DNA of 7,964 nt from an uncultured Ignavibacteria bacterium (GTDB taxonomy: Bacteria; Bacteroidota; Ignavibacteria; Ignavibacteriales; Ignavibacteriaceae), in assembly GCA_937996765.1 (NCBI GenBank), contig CALKUG010000504.1, positions 1 through 7,964 of the forward strand. The letters run 5' to 3'. This document shows, in pieces, positions 5,866 to 7,964 of this stretch. A model generated the notes under the pieces. It searched no databases. It saw nothing but the letters and a program-made list of their open reading frames with translations, and had not been told where the DNA came from. Position 1 is the first letter of the stretch. Every line of letters starts with the position of its first letter. A program made the position numbers and the translations under genes.

Positions 5866-7932
5866 TTAGCGAACCTGGGTTCCGTTAAGAACTGCAGAAT
5901 CCACTTCCATAAGATTCAATTTTCCTAAACCATTTTCAACGGCTAAAATCATGCCCTGAGATTCAACACCCATTAATTTAGCAGGTTTTAAGTTAACAAC
6001 CATGGTAACTTTTTTGCCTACCAACTCCTGAGGTTGATATGTTTCACCTATTCCGGCTACAACCTGTCTTTTTTCGTATCCTAAATCAACTTGAAGCTTT
6101 ATAAGTTTTTTGCTTTTAGGAACAGCTTCAGCTTCTAAAATAGTGGCAACTCTCAGTTTAACCTTTGCAAAATCATCGTAGGTGATTTCGGGTGAGTCGT
6201 CGGGTTTTGGAATGGCAACCGCAACTTCTTCAGTTGATGAACCAAGTTGCTGAAGCAACTCTTCAATAACCGAATCCTCTATTTTGGTAAACAACACTTT
6301 GGGCTCTCCAAGTTGCAAATTATCCGCAAGTTGGTGTTCGCCGGCATTATCCCAAGGCACTGTTGATGAAGAAAGCAACAAAAGCATTTCACGCGAAGAA
6401 TTTGGAAGCAACGGCTCGAATACCACAGCCAATGTGTAAATGGTTTGCAAACAGACGTTTAATGTTGTTCCACAGCGTTCTTTATCCGTTTTAACCGTTT
6501 TCCACGGCTCCATATCGTTAAAGTATTTGTTTGCTGCCCGCGCAAGATTCATCATCTCAAGCACTGCATCCTTGATTCTGAAGTGCTCGATAAAATTACC
6601 AATTTCAACAGGAGCTTTTTTATTAAGTTCCAACATTGCAAGGTCAACGGGTAAAAGTTCACCCTGCACAGGTACTTTACCATCAAAGTTCTTATGAACA
6701 AATGTGAATGTTCTATTAACTAAGTTACCCAAGATATTTGCAAGCTCGTTGTTGTTCCTACCTTGAAATTCCTTCCAGTAGAAATCGGTATCGCGCATTT
6801 CAGGCAGATTAAGTGCGATGGTATAGCGCAATGGGTCTGCTGGGAACTTGTTCAGAAAATCAATTACATCTATGCCCCAGTTTCTGCTTTTCGAAAACTT
6901 TTTGCCTTCGAAATTGTAAAACTCATTTGCAGGTACGTTTGCAGGCAATACAAATTGCTCATCGGGACCGTGGCCATCATTCCAGGCCATTAACATTGCC
7001 GGGAAAATGATGCAGTGGAACACTACGTTATCTTTTCCCAAAAACGGAATATAGGTAGTGTTTTCAGGGTCGAGCCAAAATCTTTTCCAGAAATCGGGTT
7101 CATTACGTTGTAATGAAAGTTCTTTAGTAGCAGATATATAACCCAAGACCGCCTCGAACCAAACGTATATAACCTTCCCGATTGCGGAATCGAGCGGGAC
7201 TTGAACGCCCCAATCTAAATCGCGCGTAACGGCTCTATCTTGCAGACCGTCCTTAAACCAACCGCGGCTATACTGCAAAACGTTTTCTTTCCAGTTGTGT
7301 TTTGCATCCATTGCATTGATGTAATCTTCAAGACGTTGTTGATAATTACCGAGTGGGAAATACCAATGCGAAGTCTCACGCAGTATAGGTGTAGTGCCAC
7401 TAATTTTGGAAATCGGATTCAGTAACTGATCGGGTTCATAAAGCGCACCGCAATTTTCGCACTCGTCGCTTCTAGCTTGGTCATTACCACAACGGGGACA
7501 AGTACCCTCCACGTAGCGATCGGGCAAAAACATTGATTGCTTTTCGTCGTAGAATTGCATCGTTTTTTTCTCGTTTAGTATTCCCCTTTTGTGGAAATCC
7601 GAGAAAAATTCTTTTGCAGTTTCGTGGTGAATTGGTATGCTCGTTCTGGAATAGTTATCAAAACTCATCCCAAATTTCTCGAAAGAATCTTTATTGATTT
7701 TATGGAAGCGATCAATCACATCCTGTGGAGTAATTTTTTCTTTTTCAGCTGTAATTGTAATAGGAACGCCGTGTTCATCTGAACCGCAAATAAACACAAC
7801 ATCATTACCTTTTGAACGATTGTAACGAACATATATATCTGCCGGAAGGTATGCTCCTGCTAAGTGTCCTAAGTGAATCGGACCGTTTGCATAAGGGAGT
7901 GCGGCAGTAACTAAAATCTTTTTCTTTTGCAC
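5866..7932 (-). CDS. metG: Methionyl-tRNA synthetase with C-terminal tRNA-binding domain
   Basis: Class I synthetase that charges initiator and elongator tRNA-Met in the cytoplasm. Numbered from the GTG at 7932 (688 residues), it shows KKILVTAALPYANGPIHLGH (4-23) with the HIGH motif HLGH at 20-23. A zinc knob follows with Cys145, Cys148, Cys158 and Cys161 (CPRCGN...CENCGALYEPDQL), then RAVTRDLDWGVQVP (233-246). The KMSKS loop is present as KFSKS (345-349), a substitution also found in other MetRS. A helical anticodon-binding region is followed by an EMAPII/Arc1p-like tRNA-binding domain (about 585-688: DFAKVKLRVATI through GESQG-like GVESQGMILA), which in homologues supports dimerisation and tRNA binding. 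The frame stays open to the right edge; GTG was chosen because family members begin just before KKILVT, but no Shine-Dalgarno precedes it, and a TTG at 7962 or a start beyond the edge is possible. Confidence 0.95.
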   Translation of the reverse strand: MQKKKILVTAALPYANGPIHLGHLAGAYLPADIYVRYNRSKGNDVVFICGSDEHGVPITITAEKEKITPQDVIDRFHKINKDSFEKFGMSFDNYSRTSIPIHHETAKEFFSDFHKRGILNEKKTMQFYDEKQSMFLPDRYVEGTCPRCGNDQARSDECENCGALYEPDQLLNPISKISGTTPILRETSHWYFPLGNYQQRLEDYINAMDAKHNWKENVLQYSRGWFKDGLQDRAVTRDLDWGVQVPLDSAIGKVIYVWFEAVLGYISATKELSLQRNEPDFWKRFWLDPENTTYIPFLGKDNVVFHCIIFPAMLMAWNDGHGPDEQFVLPANVPANEFYNFEGKKFSKSRNWGIDVIDFLNKFPADPLRYTIALNLPEMRDTDFYWKEFQGRNNNELANILGNLVNRTFTFVHKNFDGKVPVQGELLPVDLAMLELNKKAPVEIGNFIEHFRIKDAVLEMMNLARAANKYFNDMEPWKTVKTDKERCGTTLNVCLQTIYTLAVVFEPLLPNSSREMLLLLSSSTVPWDNAGEHQLADNLQLGEPKVLFTKIEDSVIEELLQQLGSSTEEVAVAIPKPDDSPEITYDDFAKVKLRVATILEAEAVPKSKKLIKLQVDLGYEKRQVVAGIGETYQPQELVGKKVTMVVNLKPAKLMGVESQGMILAVENGLGKLNLMEVDSAVLNGTQVR

Positions 7933-7964
7933 GATAAAACCAATAAGTGTTGAGAAAATCAATC

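Noticed and set aside
7933..7964. N-terminal extension of metG to the TTG at 7962
   Set aside because: MetRS proteins normally begin just before KKILVTAALPYANG; the extra hydrophobic residues look like untranslated leader read in frame. It cannot be fully excluded because the sequence ends there.

Overview
The window is a single head-to-tail block of eight genes, all on the minus strand, so transcription runs from the right edge to the left edge. In that order they are: metG (methionyl-tRNA synthetase, start at or just beyond the right edge), a secreted subtilisin-like S8 protease with a type IX secretion (T9SS) sorting tail, porQ (T9SS outer-membrane component), panD (aspartate 1-decarboxylase), an unrecognised exported 166-residue protein, a single-span membrane protein consisting essentially of a LytR_C domain, rsfS (ribosome silencing factor) and argS (arginyl-tRNA synthetase, cut by the left edge). 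Gaps are 20, 15, 80, 43, 14, -23 and 12 bases, so most or all of it could be one operon.

The organism is most likely a member of the Bacteroidota/Chlorobiota side of the FCB group, best matched by Ignavibacteria or a close relative such as Kapabacteria. This rests on a C-terminal sorting domain opening with NYPNPFNPST, a PorQ protein, and an AT-leaning base composition. Purine-rich Shine-Dalgarno sequences (GAGG, GGAG, AGAGAGG) also precede several starts; these are generally rare in Bacteroidia, so they favour the Ignavibacteria/Chlorobi side. The lineage is an inference from motifs, not a database result.

Functionally the block mixes translation (metG, rsfS, argS), coenzyme A precursor synthesis (panD) and cell-envelope or secretion genes (S8 protease, porQ, the exported hypothetical, the LytR_C protein). 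The most informative pairing is the S8 protease, a predicted T9SS cargo, ending 15 bases before porQ, which encodes part of the T9SS surface-attachment machinery. The least understood gene is the 166-residue exported protein. The only sizeable non-coding stretch is the 80-base porQ-panD gap, which holds an imperfect 18-base direct repeat and a possible Bacteroidota-type -7 element.

No RNA genes, mobile elements, CRISPR arrays or convincing terminators were seen. No non-coding stretch exceeds 300 bases. I see no strong candidate for an entirely new system; this looks like a mostly conserved housekeeping and envelope cluster with a few points worth checking.
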